Below are positions 9,136 to 18,973 of a DNA stretch of 64,000 nucleotides, one piece after another (within the stretch, counting starts at the first letter, position 1; every line of letters starts with the position of its first letter). The stretch comes from an uncultured Pelagibacteraceae bacterium (GTDB taxonomy: Bacteria > Pseudomonadota > Alphaproteobacteria > Pelagibacterales > Pelagibacteraceae), in the NCBI GenBank assembly GCA_902569615.1, contig CACFUX010000001.1, positions 1 through 64,000 on the forward strand. Direction: 5' to 3'. Made by a program: the position numbers and the translations under genes. The notes under the pieces were generated by a model, which saw nothing but the letters and a program-made list of their open reading frames with translations, was not told where the DNA came from and ran no database searches.

Positions 9136-9429
9136 ATGAAATTTAAACCGTTACATGACAGAGTTTTAATTGAAGTCCTAGACAGCAGTGAAAAAACTGC
9201 TGGAGGCATAATTATCCCAGATACAGCCCAAGAAAAACCGCAAGAAGGCAAAGTAGTTGCTATTGGAGGAGGTGCAAAAACTGAGGATGGAAAAGTAATT
9301 CCAATGGACGTAAAAGTTGGAGACAAAGTTCTATTTGGCAAATGGTCAGGAACTGAAGTCAAAATTGATGGAAAAGAATACAGCATAATGAAGGAGTCAG
9401 ACATTATGGGTATCTCTAATAGTAAATAA
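9136..9429 (+). CDS. groES: Co-chaperonin GroES (Cpn10)
   Basis: A 97-residue heptameric lid of the GroEL folding chamber. It begins [13 protein letters not shown] and carries the mobile-loop region [19 protein letters not shown] (residues 16-34), followed by [15 protein letters not shown]. It is complete. A clear SD (AGGAG) sits 5-10 bases before the ATG. groEL follows after 19 bp, with its own AGGAG. Confidence 0.98.
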   Translation: MKFKPLHDRVLIEVLDSSEKTAGGIIIPDTAQEKPQEGKVVAIGGGAKTEDGKVIPMDVKVGDKVLFGKWSGTEVKIDGKEYSIMKESDIMGISNSK

Positions 9430-9439
9430 TTAATAATAG

Positions 9440-11110
<1,671 letters not shown>

Positions 11111-11140
11111 TCCCCATTAATCTCAAACAAAAATTTAAAA

Positions 11141-11168
11141 AGGGCAGTTTTTACTGCCCTTTTTTTTT
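11141..11168 (+). terminator. Intrinsic terminator of groESL
   Basis: A perfect 8-bp stem, AGGGCAGT / ACTGCCCT, with a TTTT loop, is followed directly by eight T residues. It begins 30 bases after the groEL stop and overlaps the 3' edge of the convergent YczE-like gene. This is a textbook rho-independent terminator. Confidence 0.95.
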
Positions 11169-11832
11169 ATATTTTAAAATCCGACTTATTAAATGCTTTA
11201 TCAACTAAAAATAATCCTAGAGCTACAGCTGGGCCAATCCCAAAAGCAAATAGTAAGGTTCCTATCCCTACTGTTCCTCCTAGATACCATCCAATAGATA
11301 CTACTGATATTTCAATAAATGCTCTTACTGCTGCTATAGGAAAATTTGTTTTTTCTTGTAAGCCAATCATAAGTCCATCTCTTGGTCCTGGTCCTAAATT
11401 TGCAACGAGATAAATACCACCTCCAAGTCCAACTGTAAGTACTGCAATAATAGCTAATAGTATTTGGGATATATAATTTTCAGGAGTTGGAACAAAATTT
11501 ATACAGACATCAATCATTAAAGCAATAATTAGAGCATTAAGAATTGTACCAATTCCGGGTTTCTGTTTAAGTGGTATCCATAGTAATAAAACACCTATGC
11601 TAACAAATAAAGTTATAGTCCCGATAGAAAAATCTATATTTAAAGATATTCCTTGAGCTAGGACGCTCCAAGGAGAAGCGCCAGTAAATGAAACAATTAA
11701 TAATCCTTCACCTAAACCAAATAACGTTAAACCAAAGCACAAAAAAAATAATGTGGAAAATTTAGGTTTAAAATTAAATGGCTGTTTAGAGCTCCATGAT
11801 GTTTTTGGTACTTTTTTTATTGATAAAAACAT
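11167..11832 (-). CDS. YczE/YyaS/YitT-type integral membrane protein
   Basis: A 221-residue polytopic membrane protein with about five to six hydrophobic segments. It shows the pattern of the YczE family: GASPWSVLAQGIS near residue 50, a central LGGGIYLVANLGPGPRDGLM near 130-150, then a VRAFIE segment and GTVGIGTLLFAFGIGPAVAL near the end. The function of this family is not established (B. subtilis YczE has been linked to post-translational activation of bacillaene synthesis). It stands alone, converging on groEL, and its stop lies in the groESL terminator region. Confidence 0.7.
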   Translation of the reverse strand: MFLSIKKVPKTSWSSKQPFNFKPKFSTLFFLCFGLTLFGLGEGLLIVSFTGASPWSVLAQGISLNIDFSIGTITLFVSIGVLLLWIPLKQKPGIGTILNALIIALMIDVCINFVPTPENYISQILLAIIAVLTVGLGGGIYLVANLGPGPRDGLMIGLQEKTNFPIAAVRAFIEISVVSIGWYLGGTVGIGTLLFAFGIGPAVALGLFLVDKAFNKSDFKI

Positions 11833-11895
11833 TTTTATAATTTTTTTATAGATAACGTTATAAAGTTAAAATAAGCTTTGACAATAAATGGTTTT

Positions 11896-12573
11896 ATGAA
11901 AGTATATATTTTTATATTTTACATTATAATATCTTTTTCTAAGATATTTGCTCACGAATCTCATTACAAAAATCTTTCAAAAATAGAGATGGATGTTTTG
12001 AGAAATGGTAAAATAATTGGTTATAGCAATTATTTTTTCAAACATAACAATGAAAATATGACTGTAGAAAATCATACAAAGTTTAGTGTAGATATGTTTG
12101 GAATAAAAATTTTTTCTATAGATAGTAAGTCTAAAGAAATATATAAAAAAGGAAATCTTATTTCTTTTGAATCCAAAACATTACAAAATGATAAAATAAA
12201 ATTTGTAAAGTTGAATTATGATAAAAAAAAAAATAAATTTATTATAGAAGGTTCTTCCTATATGGGTGAAGCAAATCCTAATAATGTAATTGGAAACTGG
12301 TGGAATTCAAAAATTTTAAGTACAAAAACTCAAATAAGCCCGTTATCTGGAAGCATAAAAAAACAGTCAGTAAAATTAATTGGTAAAGACGAAATTGAAT
12401 TTAAAGGTAAAAAAATTAAACTTTTTGTATTTAAACTTAAGTCGACTGAGGATTTACCTGACAATAAAAAATTAGACTTTGATATTTTGCTAGATCCAAA
12501 TGAAGGTATAATTTTTAAAGTTAAATATAATAGACTTGGTAATTGGGAATATAGATTAAAAAATTACGAATAA
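11896..12573 (+). CDS. Exported DUF6134-like protein
   Basis: The ORF track opens at a TTG at 11878, but the in-frame ATG at 11896 gives MKVYIFIFYIIISFSKIFAHES, a convincing signal peptide with a cleavage site after FAH or nearby; I prefer that start. The mature protein of about 205 residues is predicted periplasmic and beta-rich, with VLRNGKIIGYSNYFFK early, IGNWWNSKILSTKTQISPLSG in the middle and LDPNEGIIFKVKYNRLG at the end. That pattern resembles the DUF6134 family. No catalytic motif is evident and the function is unknown. It is a monocistronic plus-strand gene. Confidence 0.6.
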   Translation: MKVYIFIFYIIISFSKIFAHESHYKNLSKIEMDVLRNGKIIGYSNYFFKHNNENMTVENHTKFSVDMFGIKIFSIDSKSKEIYKKGNLISFESKTLQNDKIKFVKLNYDKKKNKFIIEGSSYMGEANPNNVIGNWWNSKILSTKTQISPLSGSIKKQSVKLIGKDEIEFKGKKIKLFVFKLKSTEDLPDNKKLDFDILLDPNEGIIFKVKYNRLGNWEYRLKNYE

Positions 12574-12583
12574 ATTATATTTT

Positions 12584-12877
12584 TTAATTTAATATTCTTA
12601 GAAGCAGTTGATTCATAAAAGACATAAAAACTATAAAAGAAAGAAAGAAAATGAAATACATAAACGTGACTGCTCTATTTTTTTTTCTTCTAAGTAAAAC
12701 AAATTCTTTATCATCTAAAAAAGATAAGTCTCTTTTACCAATTACGTGGTAATCATAGCTATATCTCCATATTGAAAGGCCAAGTCTTTTATCAAGTCGA
12801 TTATAATAATTGATCCATGCAACTGCCCAGCGATATATAAGATATAATATTAATAAAACTAAAGTTGTTGAGAACAT
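12584..12877 (-). CDS. Hypothetical small membrane protein
   Basis: A 97-residue protein with a hydrophobic N-terminal segment (about residues 3-20) and a second near the C-terminus (about 71-92), flanking a charged central region containing DDKEFVLLRRKKNR. It is predicted to be a two-helix inner-membrane protein with a cytoplasmic loop. I do not recognise the family. It is convergent with the DUF6134-like gene (10-bp gap) and divergent from the DjlA-like gene. Confidence 0.6.
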   Translation of the reverse strand: MFSTTLVLLILYLIYRWAVAWINYYNRLDKRLGLSIWRYSYDYHVIGKRDLSFLDDKEFVLLRRKKNRAVTFMYFIFFLSFIVFMSFMNQLLLRILN

Positions 12878-12909
12878 TTTAAATTTAAATTATATTTAAA
12901 TTAAATCAT

Positions 12910-13635
12910 ATGTCTATCTGGGGAAGTTTAATTGGGGGAATGATAGGTTTCTCTTTAGGAGGTCCATTTGGAATGCTTTTGGGTTCCCTTCTTGGTGGAA
13001 AAATTTCTAGATCTAGAACAAATCAAGGATTTAGAGCTTCAGCACAATCACAGCGTATTTTTGCTTTATCACTTATAGTTCTTTCAGCAAAATTAAGTAA
13101 AGCGGACGGTCAAGTAAGTCGTGAAGAATTAATAGCGGTTAAAGATAAATTAAAAATCCCAGAAAATGAAATAAACGAAGTTGGTAAAATCTTTAATAGG
13201 GCTAAAGATGAAAGTACTGGTTATGAGCCTTATGCTAAACAAATTGCTCAATTTTACCAAGGAAATATTAATGTTCTTGAAGAGGTAATAAATATTCTTT
13301 TTTACATTGCTGAGTCTGATGGAAAAGTGAGTTCTGCAGAATTAGATATGATTGAAAATATTGCAAAAATATTTGGTTTAACTCAAGTTCAGTTCAATAG
13401 TATTAGGGAAAGTAGAAAAGGATCTGATAAACTTAATCCTTATGTAGTTTTAGAAAGTAAGCCTGATGATGATATACAAGCTATTAGAAAAAATTATCTT
13501 AGATTAAGTAAAGAAAATCATCCTGATTTATTACTTAGCAAAGGAGTTCCTCAAGAAGTAATTGATGAAAGTAAAAATAAAATGAGGGCAATTAATTCAG
13601 CTTGGGATCAAATTCAAAAAATAAAATCTAATTAA
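12910..13635 (+). CDS. djlA: DjlA-like TerB/J-domain co-chaperone
   Basis: A 241-residue protein with three parts: a Gly-rich hydrophobic N-terminus (WGSLIGGMIGFSLGGPFG), a TerB-like helical domain (about 47-160, with LSKADGQVSREEL and AESDGKVSSAELD), and a C-terminal J domain (about 172-241) with the HPD tripeptide in KENHPDLL. This is the DjlA architecture, a membrane-anchored J protein that stimulates DnaK. Its 3' end overlaps aceA by 4 bp, tail to tail. Confidence 0.85.
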   Translation: MSIWGSLIGGMIGFSLGGPFGMLLGSLLGGKISRSRTNQGFRASAQSQRIFALSLIVLSAKLSKADGQVSREELIAVKDKLKIPENEINEVGKIFNRAKDESTGYEPYAKQIAQFYQGNINVLEEVINILFYIAESDGKVSSAELDMIENIAKIFGLTQVQFNSIRESRKGSDKLNPYVVLESKPDDDIQAIRKNYLRLSKENHPDLLLSKGVPQEVIDESKNKMRAINSAWDQIQKIKSN

Positions 13636-14906
13636 AACTGCTCAGACTCAGTAGAACCATCCATAGCAGTTGTTGAGCTTTTTCCTGAACTAATGGTATT
13701 CGAAACAGCATCAAAATACGAAGTTCCAACTTCTCTTTGATGTTTTACACTTGTATAACCATCTTTTTCTTTTTTAAATTCTTGTTCTTGAATTTTAGAG
13801 TAAGCAGACATTCCTTCTTTTCTATAATTTTCTGCTAGTTCAAAAACAGCAATATTTTGAGTATGAAAGCCTGCAAGTGTTATAAATTGAAATTTATAAC
13901 CCATCTCTGAAATTTTTTGTTGAAAAGTAGAAATTTCTTTATCTGATAAATGTTTTTTCCAGTTAAAAGAAGGAGAACAATTGTATGCTAATATTTTTCC
14001 TGGAAATTTTTTATGAATTGCGTCAGCAAACTTTTTTGCTTCTTCTAAGTTAGGTGTAGCAGTTTCGCACCAAATCAAGTCTGCATAAGGTGCATATGCT
14101 AAACCTCTAGAAATTGCTTGGTCTATTCCATTCTTAACATAATAAAAACCCTCTGGTGATCTTTCGCCAGTTAGAAACGGTTTATCATTTTCATCAAAAT
14201 CATTTGTAATTAATTTTGCTGCATTAGCATCTGTTCGAGCAAGTATAATTAAAGGTACTTCAGCAATGTCCGCCGCTAATCTTGCAGCCTTAAGATTTCT
14301 AACAGCGGTGGATGTTGGTACAAGTACTTTTCCACCCATATGACCACATTTTTTTTCACTTGCTAACTGATCTTCAAAATGTACCCCTGCTGCTCCTGCC
14401 TTAATAAATTTTTTTGTTAATTCAAAAACATTCAATGGTCCACCAAATCCTGCTTCTCCATCAGCAATAATTGGCAACATATAATCAACTTTTTGTTCGC
14501 TTTTTATATCTCCATCTTTCAATTCCATATGCTGAATCTGATCAGCTCTTATAAGAGCGTTATTTATAGACTCTACAAGTCTGGGAGCACTGTCAAAAGG
14601 ATACAATGATTGATCAGGATACATTTCACCAGCTGTATTTGCATCTGCTGCGACTTGCCATCCGCTAACGTAAATAGCTTTTAATCCAGCTTTAGCATGT
14701 TGAACAGAATGATTACCTGACAATGAACCTAGAGTGTTTATATAAGGTTCTGTATTCAACAATCTCCATAATTTTTTTGATTGAAGTTCACACATTGTAT
14801 AATTTATTTTTATAGAACCTCGTAATCTCTCAACTTCTTCTTCGGTATAATCTCTTTTAATTCCTGAAAATCTTTTTAAATCGTATGAAACATTCGAATT
14901 GGACAT
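13632..14906 (-). CDS. aceA: Isocitrate lyase
   Basis: Cleaves isocitrate to glyoxylate and succinate, the first step of the glyoxylate shunt. It is 424 residues, the usual length of the bacterial enzyme. The active-site loop KKCGHMGGKVLVP near residue 190 is intact, including the catalytic Cys; IADGEAGFGGPLNVFEL and the C-terminal YNCSPSFNWKKHL are also present. It is divergent from an ScfR-type regulator; the space between them holds a repeat array (15075-15166) and a possible 36-codon ORF. The context suggests transcriptional control by the neighbouring regulator. No malate synthase lies in the window. Confidence 0.98.
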   Translation of the reverse strand: MSNSNVSYDLKRFSGIKRDYTEEEVERLRGSIKINYTMCELQSKKLWRLLNTEPYINTLGSLSGNHSVQHAKAGLKAIYVSGWQVAADANTAGEMYPDQSLYPFDSAPRLVESINNALIRADQIQHMELKDGDIKSEQKVDYMLPIIADGEAGFGGPLNVFELTKKFIKAGAAGVHFEDQLASEKKCGHMGGKVLVPTSTAVRNLKAARLAADIAEVPLIILARTDANAAKLITNDFDENDKPFLTGERSPEGFYYVKNGIDQAISRGLAYAPYADLIWCETATPNLEEAKKFADAIHKKFPGKILAYNCSPSFNWKKHLSDKEISTFQQKISEMGYKFQFITLAGFHTQNIAVFELAENYRKEGMSAYSKIQEQEFKKEKDGYTSVKHQREVGTSYFDAVSNTISSGKSSTTAMDGSTESEQF

Positions 14907-14953
14907 TACTTTTGCATCTTTTTTAGAGTAAGATTTGAATATGAATTATTTAA

Positions 14954-15064
14954 TTAATCCTTATCATTTTGAATATGTTCTTGGTCCACAAAACATATGT
15001 CATCATGATATGAAACACAGTTAGAAGGCTTTGTTCTATCTTCAGGATTATTTAAATTACTCAT
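14954..15064 (-). CDS. Possible 36-residue leader ORF upstream of aceA
   Basis: An ATG-initiated ORF too short for the track encodes 36 residues beginning MSNLNNPEDRTKPSN and containing CVSYHDDICFVDQ. It is on the aceA strand and stops 47 bases before the aceA start. Its first residues (MSN) resemble those of aceA. There is no evident SD, and its start lies just inside the repeat array at 15075. It could be a real small protein, a leader peptide or chance. Confidence 0.3.
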   Translation of the reverse strand: MSNLNNPEDRTKPSNCVSYHDDICFVDQEHIQNDKD

Positions 15065-15074
15065 AAAATAATAA

Positions 15075-15166
15075 TATTAACTAAATATTAACAAGTAAAG
15101 TATTTTATTGATATTATTTGATAAATTGATTAAAATATTAACTAAATTTTAACTAAATATTAACAA
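15075..15166. repeat. Five phased copies of an 11-bp repeat (TATTAACTAAA) between aceA and scfR-like gene
   Basis: Two clusters of direct repeats lie in the divergent region. Cluster A (15075-15094) has TTAAC at 15077 and 15088. Cluster B (15136-15166) has TTAAC at 15138, 15149 and 15160. Spacing within each cluster is exactly 11 bp, close to one helical turn, so all copies face the same side of the DNA. Cluster B ends about 10 bases before the regulator's ATG. This is what an operator for a helix-turn-helix regulator could look like; binding of the adjacent ScfR-like protein is inferred. Confidence 0.7.
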
Positions 15167-15175
15167 ATAGTAAAA

Positions 15176-16594
15176 ATGAGAAAATTATATAATTACGGCC
15201 AAATAATAAGGGCTAAAAGACAGAACAAAAATATTAAAGCAGTAAATCTTGCAAAGGACTTAGGCATAACACCTGCGTACCTTTCTTTAATAGAGTCAAA
15301 CCAAAGAAAACCTGATGGAGATTTATTGTTAAGAATTCAAGATTTATTAGAGCTCCAAAATCAAGATTTAACAAAAAGAACTGACCCTGATCTTGAGACT
15401 AGAACTCAAGAAGTTGTAAAAATATCTTTATTGGAAGACTTAGATATTCGTACCGATGAAGTTCAAGAAATTGTTAGACTAAACCCTAAAATTGCAAAAG
15501 CCTTAGTTAAATTAGGAATTGATCATAAAAATAAAGAACATGAATTAGGACAAAATATTGAAAAAAAAATATATGAAGGTGGAACAACTTTCCCTGGTGA
15601 GATTGTATCAGACTTTATTCAAAAATTTGAAAATTATTTTCCAAAAATAGAAATATTTGCAACAGCAGTTTATGAAAAAGTTAAAATGAATAATAGAACT
15701 AGATATTTGTCACTTTGCAGTTATTTAAAAGAAAAGCATCAAATAATAGTAAAAGATATTTTGCCCGAAGAAAAAAAGCCTTTTTCTAAAATTTTTTTTC
15801 CTGAGAAAAAAGAGTTTCACTTATCTGATTTATTAAATATAGAAACTAAAAAATTATTTACTGCTGCATTAGTTGCTCAATTAGAAGCTGATGATATCAT
15901 AGAGGAGTATTTGGATGAATTTTCTTTTCCTTCAGAAGCAAGTAGGAAAGTCACCAAGGTTGCTCTTCTTAACTATGCAGGTGCAGCAATAATTATGCCA
16001 TATGAAATTTTTTTTCATGAATGTGTAAAAAAACATAGATATGACCTAGAACTTTTACAATCAACTTTTGCTGTTTCTTTTGAACAAGTCTGCCATAGAG
16101 TTACTTGCCTGAACAGCCCAGATCCTAATTTGCGTGGTATTCCTCTTCACATGATAAGAGTCGATCGAAGTGGAAATGTTTCAAAAAGATTTTCTCTTTC
16201 TGGTATTGAATTACCCAGACTAAGTGGAGCTTGTCCTAAATGGAATGTGTATAGTAGCTTTTCTAATCCTGGAAAGATCAGTGCTGCTGTAAGCAGAATG
16301 ACTGATGGAGAGAAATATGTTTGTATTGCAAGAACTGTAGAAAAAGGAATTTCTAAGTATGGAGAGGAAAAAGGTTTGCTCTCTATTGGTTTAGGATGCC
16401 AAATTAAATATGCTAAAGATTTTGTTTACGCAGATGGTTTAAATTTAAATGATGAAAAAAGTGAATCTAAGATTGGTGTTTCTTGCAGAAAATGTGACCG
16501 TTTAGATTGCAGTCAAAGGGCCTTTCCTCCTGATACTCAAAACTATGATGTTAATATAAATCAACGTGGAGTATCTATTTTTGTTAATCAATAA
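15176..16594 (+). CDS. ScfR/RamB-type XRE regulator with IrrE-like and DUF2083 domains
   Basis: A 472-residue regulator of the short-chain fatty acyl (ScfR) family. Residues 1-65 form an XRE helix-turn-helix (NLAKDLGITPAYLSLIESNQ). A central DUF955-like segment contains the altered metallopeptidase-like FFHECVKKHRYD, and a C-terminal DUF2083-like region ends with the cysteine cluster CRKCDRLDCSQRAFPP. Known members sense acyl-CoA or organic acid status and control aceA, propionyl-CoA or methylcitrate genes. Adjacency to aceA and the phased repeats suggest it regulates the glyoxylate shunt and itself; the ligand is unknown. Its stop abuts the stop of the convergent Lys-rich gene. Confidence 0.88.
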   Translation: MRKLYNYGQIIRAKRQNKNIKAVNLAKDLGITPAYLSLIESNQRKPDGDLLLRIQDLLELQNQDLTKRTDPDLETRTQEVVKISLLEDLDIRTDEVQEIVRLNPKIAKALVKLGIDHKNKEHELGQNIEKKIYEGGTTFPGEIVSDFIQKFENYFPKIEIFATAVYEKVKMNNRTRYLSLCSYLKEKHQIIVKDILPEEKKPFSKIFFPEKKEFHLSDLLNIETKKLFTAALVAQLEADDIIEEYLDEFSFPSEASRKVTKVALLNYAGAAIIMPYEIFFHECVKKHRYDLELLQSTFAVSFEQVCHRVTCLNSPDPNLRGIPLHMIRVDRSGNVSKRFSLSGIELPRLSGACPKWNVYSSFSNPGKISAAVSRMTDGEKYVCIARTVEKGISKYGEEKGLLSIGLGCQIKYAKDFVYADGLNLNDEKSESKIGVSCRKCDRLDCSQRAFPPDTQNYDVNINQRGVSIFVNQ

Positions 16595-17740
16595 TTACTG
16601 ATTATCTTTACTTGATCTTTCTTTTTCTAATAATTGTGTAAGTGAGTCCACCATCATGTCAGATGCTTTAAATATTTCAGCAGGCTTATATTCATTTGAA
16701 ATATTTTTTTCTGGATTTGATTTATCTTCAATAATAATTCCTTTATCTGGAGAATTGTCTTTAATGTAAATTAGAATTAACCATTCATCTTCTGGTGCCT
16801 CGTCCCATTTAATATAAACCTCTCCATTTTCAAATCTTTTATCAATACATCTAAAAATAGACATATGTCTTGTGATATGCCTTTTGTTAAGTTGAAAAAC
16901 AAGACTATTTGCACTTCTGTAAAAACTTTCTAAGGCATTCTCAATTTTTTGTCTCGCTAATGTATAATTTTTTTCTTTAAGTAATAATGTTTCTCTATCA
17001 TCTCCTTCCTGTACTTGAACTCCAAGAGCCTCAACCCTTTCTCTAATTTTTTGATCTCTTATTAATTGATATTTATGCTTTAGTTTATCTATTCTTTCTT
17101 GAAGACCTGAATAATCATCTCTCTTTTCTTTTAATGAAATTTTTTCTAATTTTTCTAATTCCTTAATCTCTCTAATTCTAAATTTTTCTATTTGCTGTTC
17201 AATTTTAATTTCTTGTAAAAATCTTTTTTGTCTCTCAGCTTGTTCTTTTCTTAAAATTGCTTGTTCTTGTCTTAAAAATTTTTTTAAATCTCTATTTCTT
17301 TCTTTTTCTAACTTTTTTTCTTCCTTTAATTCTTTTTCTTTAAGTTTTAAAATTAAATTTTCTTGAATCTTTTTCTGCTCTTCTCTGTCTTTTTTTTCTT
17401 TCTCTTTTTTTTCAAATTCCTCAACTTTTAATCTTTGCTTTTCTTCTAATCTTAATTTTTTAAATTCTTGGATTTTATTATCTACTTTTTGGAAAAATCC
17501 CTGAATTGCTCTGTCCAAATTAAAAATATCTATTTTAATTTTGAATTTTGGTTTTAATTTTTCCTGAAATCTAATTATATTTAGTACAAAACTCTTTTTA
17601 GGTTTTTTGCTGTAATTTTTTTTCTTTAAAAATTTAGATTTTTTAACTAAATTTTTCTTCCTTATTTTTTTCTTATATTTTCTTTTTAATGGTTTTTTAT
17701 TTACCTTTTTTTTGATAATTTTTTTTTTCTTTTTTTTCAT
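16595..17740 (-). CDS. Lys-rich coiled-coil protein of unknown function
   Basis: A 381-residue protein with three visible regions. Residues 1-65 are almost pure Lys with Asn/Ser/Pro (poly-basic, probably disordered). Residues about 90-230 are a Lys/Glu/Arg/Gln-rich charged helix or coiled coil. Residues about 235-365 look globular and conserved-looking (SANSLVFQLNKRHITRHMSIF, IKWDEAPEDEWLILIYI). There is no signal peptide or membrane segment. The basic tail suggests nucleic-acid or membrane-surface binding, but I do not recognise the family and give no function. It is the last gene of a minus-strand run after cfa (30-bp gap). Confidence 0.7.
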   Translation of the reverse strand: MKKKKKKIIKKKVNKKPLKRKYKKKIRKKNLVKKSKFLKKKNYSKKPKKSFVLNIIRFQEKLKPKFKIKIDIFNLDRAIQGFFQKVDNKIQEFKKLRLEEKQRLKVEEFEKKEKEKKDREEQKKIQENLILKLKEKELKEEKKLEKERNRDLKKFLRQEQAILRKEQAERQKRFLQEIKIEQQIEKFRIREIKELEKLEKISLKEKRDDYSGLQERIDKLKHKYQLIRDQKIRERVEALGVQVQEGDDRETLLLKEKNYTLARQKIENALESFYRSANSLVFQLNKRHITRHMSIFRCIDKRFENGEVYIKWDEAPEDEWLILIYIKDNSPDKGIIIEDKSNPEKNISNEYKPAEIFKASDMMVDSLTQLLEKERSSKDNQ

Positions 17741-17770
17741 TTAGATTGTTTATGATTTATCAATAAACAA

Positions 17771-18959
17771 TTAATAAATATAGTCTCTTGTTATCGGAGT
17801 TGCTTTAAGTTTTTTTGTTAATTGAAATTGAAATACAACCTGATCACTCCATTTAAACGCCATTTCACATCCTACTAAGTAAAATTCCCACATTCTAAAA
17901 AACTTTTCATCAAACATTTCTAAAACCTCATTTTTTTTAGACATAAACCTATCTTTCCAATTTCTTAGTGTGTGCTGGTAATGAGTTCTCAGCACTTCTA
18001 AGTCAGATATAATTAGACCTGATTTTTCAATAGGCAATGCAACTTCACTTAAACTCGGTGTATAGCCTCCTGGAAATATATACTTTGTTATCCATGGCTG
18101 TGGTCCTCTTGGTGGATTTATAGATCCGATTGTGTGAATTAATGCTACTCCATCCTCATTTAAAAAATCAAAAACTTTATTAAAATATGTTTTATAAAAT
18201 TTTCTTCCTACATGTTCAAACATTCCAACACTCACAACTCGATCAAATTTTTCATTTAACTGCCTATAATCTGAAAGTCTAAACTCAACTTGATTTTCCA
18301 AATTCATTTCTTTAGCTTTTTGCTTTGAATATTCCAATTGGTTTTCGGATAGAGTAATTCCAACAACCTCACACTGAGTTTTTTTTGCAATATCTATAGC
18401 TAGAGTTCCCCAGCCACATCCTATATCTAAGACTTTTTGATTAGGTTTAAGATTTAATTTTTTTATTATATGATCTATTTTATTATTTTGAGCTACTTCT
18501 AAAGTATCATCTTCATTTTTTAAAATAAGCACATGAGTATTGTCTTTTCTCATCTAAAAATAAATCATAAAACTTTTCTGATATATCATAATGATGAGCG
18601 ACATTTTCTTTTGATTTTCCGATTAAATTAAAGTTTGTTATATATCTATAAACTCTTCTAAATCTCGCTAGAATATTTGTTATTCCGTTGGTTGGATCTC
18701 TGCCAACATTTTTTAATGCAATATCTAAAAATTCAGTCAATGAACCATTTTCAATTACAATTGATCCATTCATATATCCTTCTCCAAAGTATAAGTCTGG
18801 ATTTATCAAAAGTTTCCAATGTAATGATTTATCTAAAATTTTAAGTTTTATTGGTTTTTCTTTTTTTGGTTTTCCAATTATATAAGATTTGTTGTTTGCG
18901 TCTAAAAATTCAAACCCGTCATCTTTTATTAATTTTCTTAAAAAATCCAATAATTTCAT
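17771..18959 (-). pseudogene. cfa: Cyclopropane-fatty-acyl-phospholipid synthase, split by a frameshift
   Basis: Two overlapping ORFs (18513-18959 and 17771-18553) together make one CFA synthase, which adds a SAM-derived methylene to unsaturated phospholipid acyl chains. The first ORF has the N-terminal domain ending HHYDISEKFYDLFLDEKRQ and YSCAYF, whose Cys matches the bicarbonate-site Cys of E. coli Cfa, then hits TGA. The second resumes with EDDTLEVAQNNK, the SAM motif VLDIGCGWGTLAI, VGMFEHVG and CEMAFKWSDQVVFQFQL. The join is an A6 run on the coding strand (T6 at 18516-18521); five A residues would read YSCAYFKNEDDTLE continuously. All other domain landmarks are intact, so a sequencing indel or recent mutation is likely. 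It is 14 bp downstream of the DapA-family gene. Confidence 0.9.
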
Positions 18960-18973
18960 TTAAGTTATTTTTT

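Noticed and set aside
9027-9404. 125-residue minus-strand ORF across groES
   Set aside because: It is the antisense shadow of groES; the groES frame is unmistakable.
14941-15024. A 27-codon plus-strand ORF in the aceA/regulator gap
   Set aside because: It is shorter than and antisense to the 36-codon ORF, has no SD and points away from its neighbours in an unusual way; less convincing.
16600-17740. A/T-rich low-complexity DNA as a tandem repeat array
   Set aside because: The bias reflects Lys/Glu codons (AAA, GAA) in a coding frame; no regular unit length was found.
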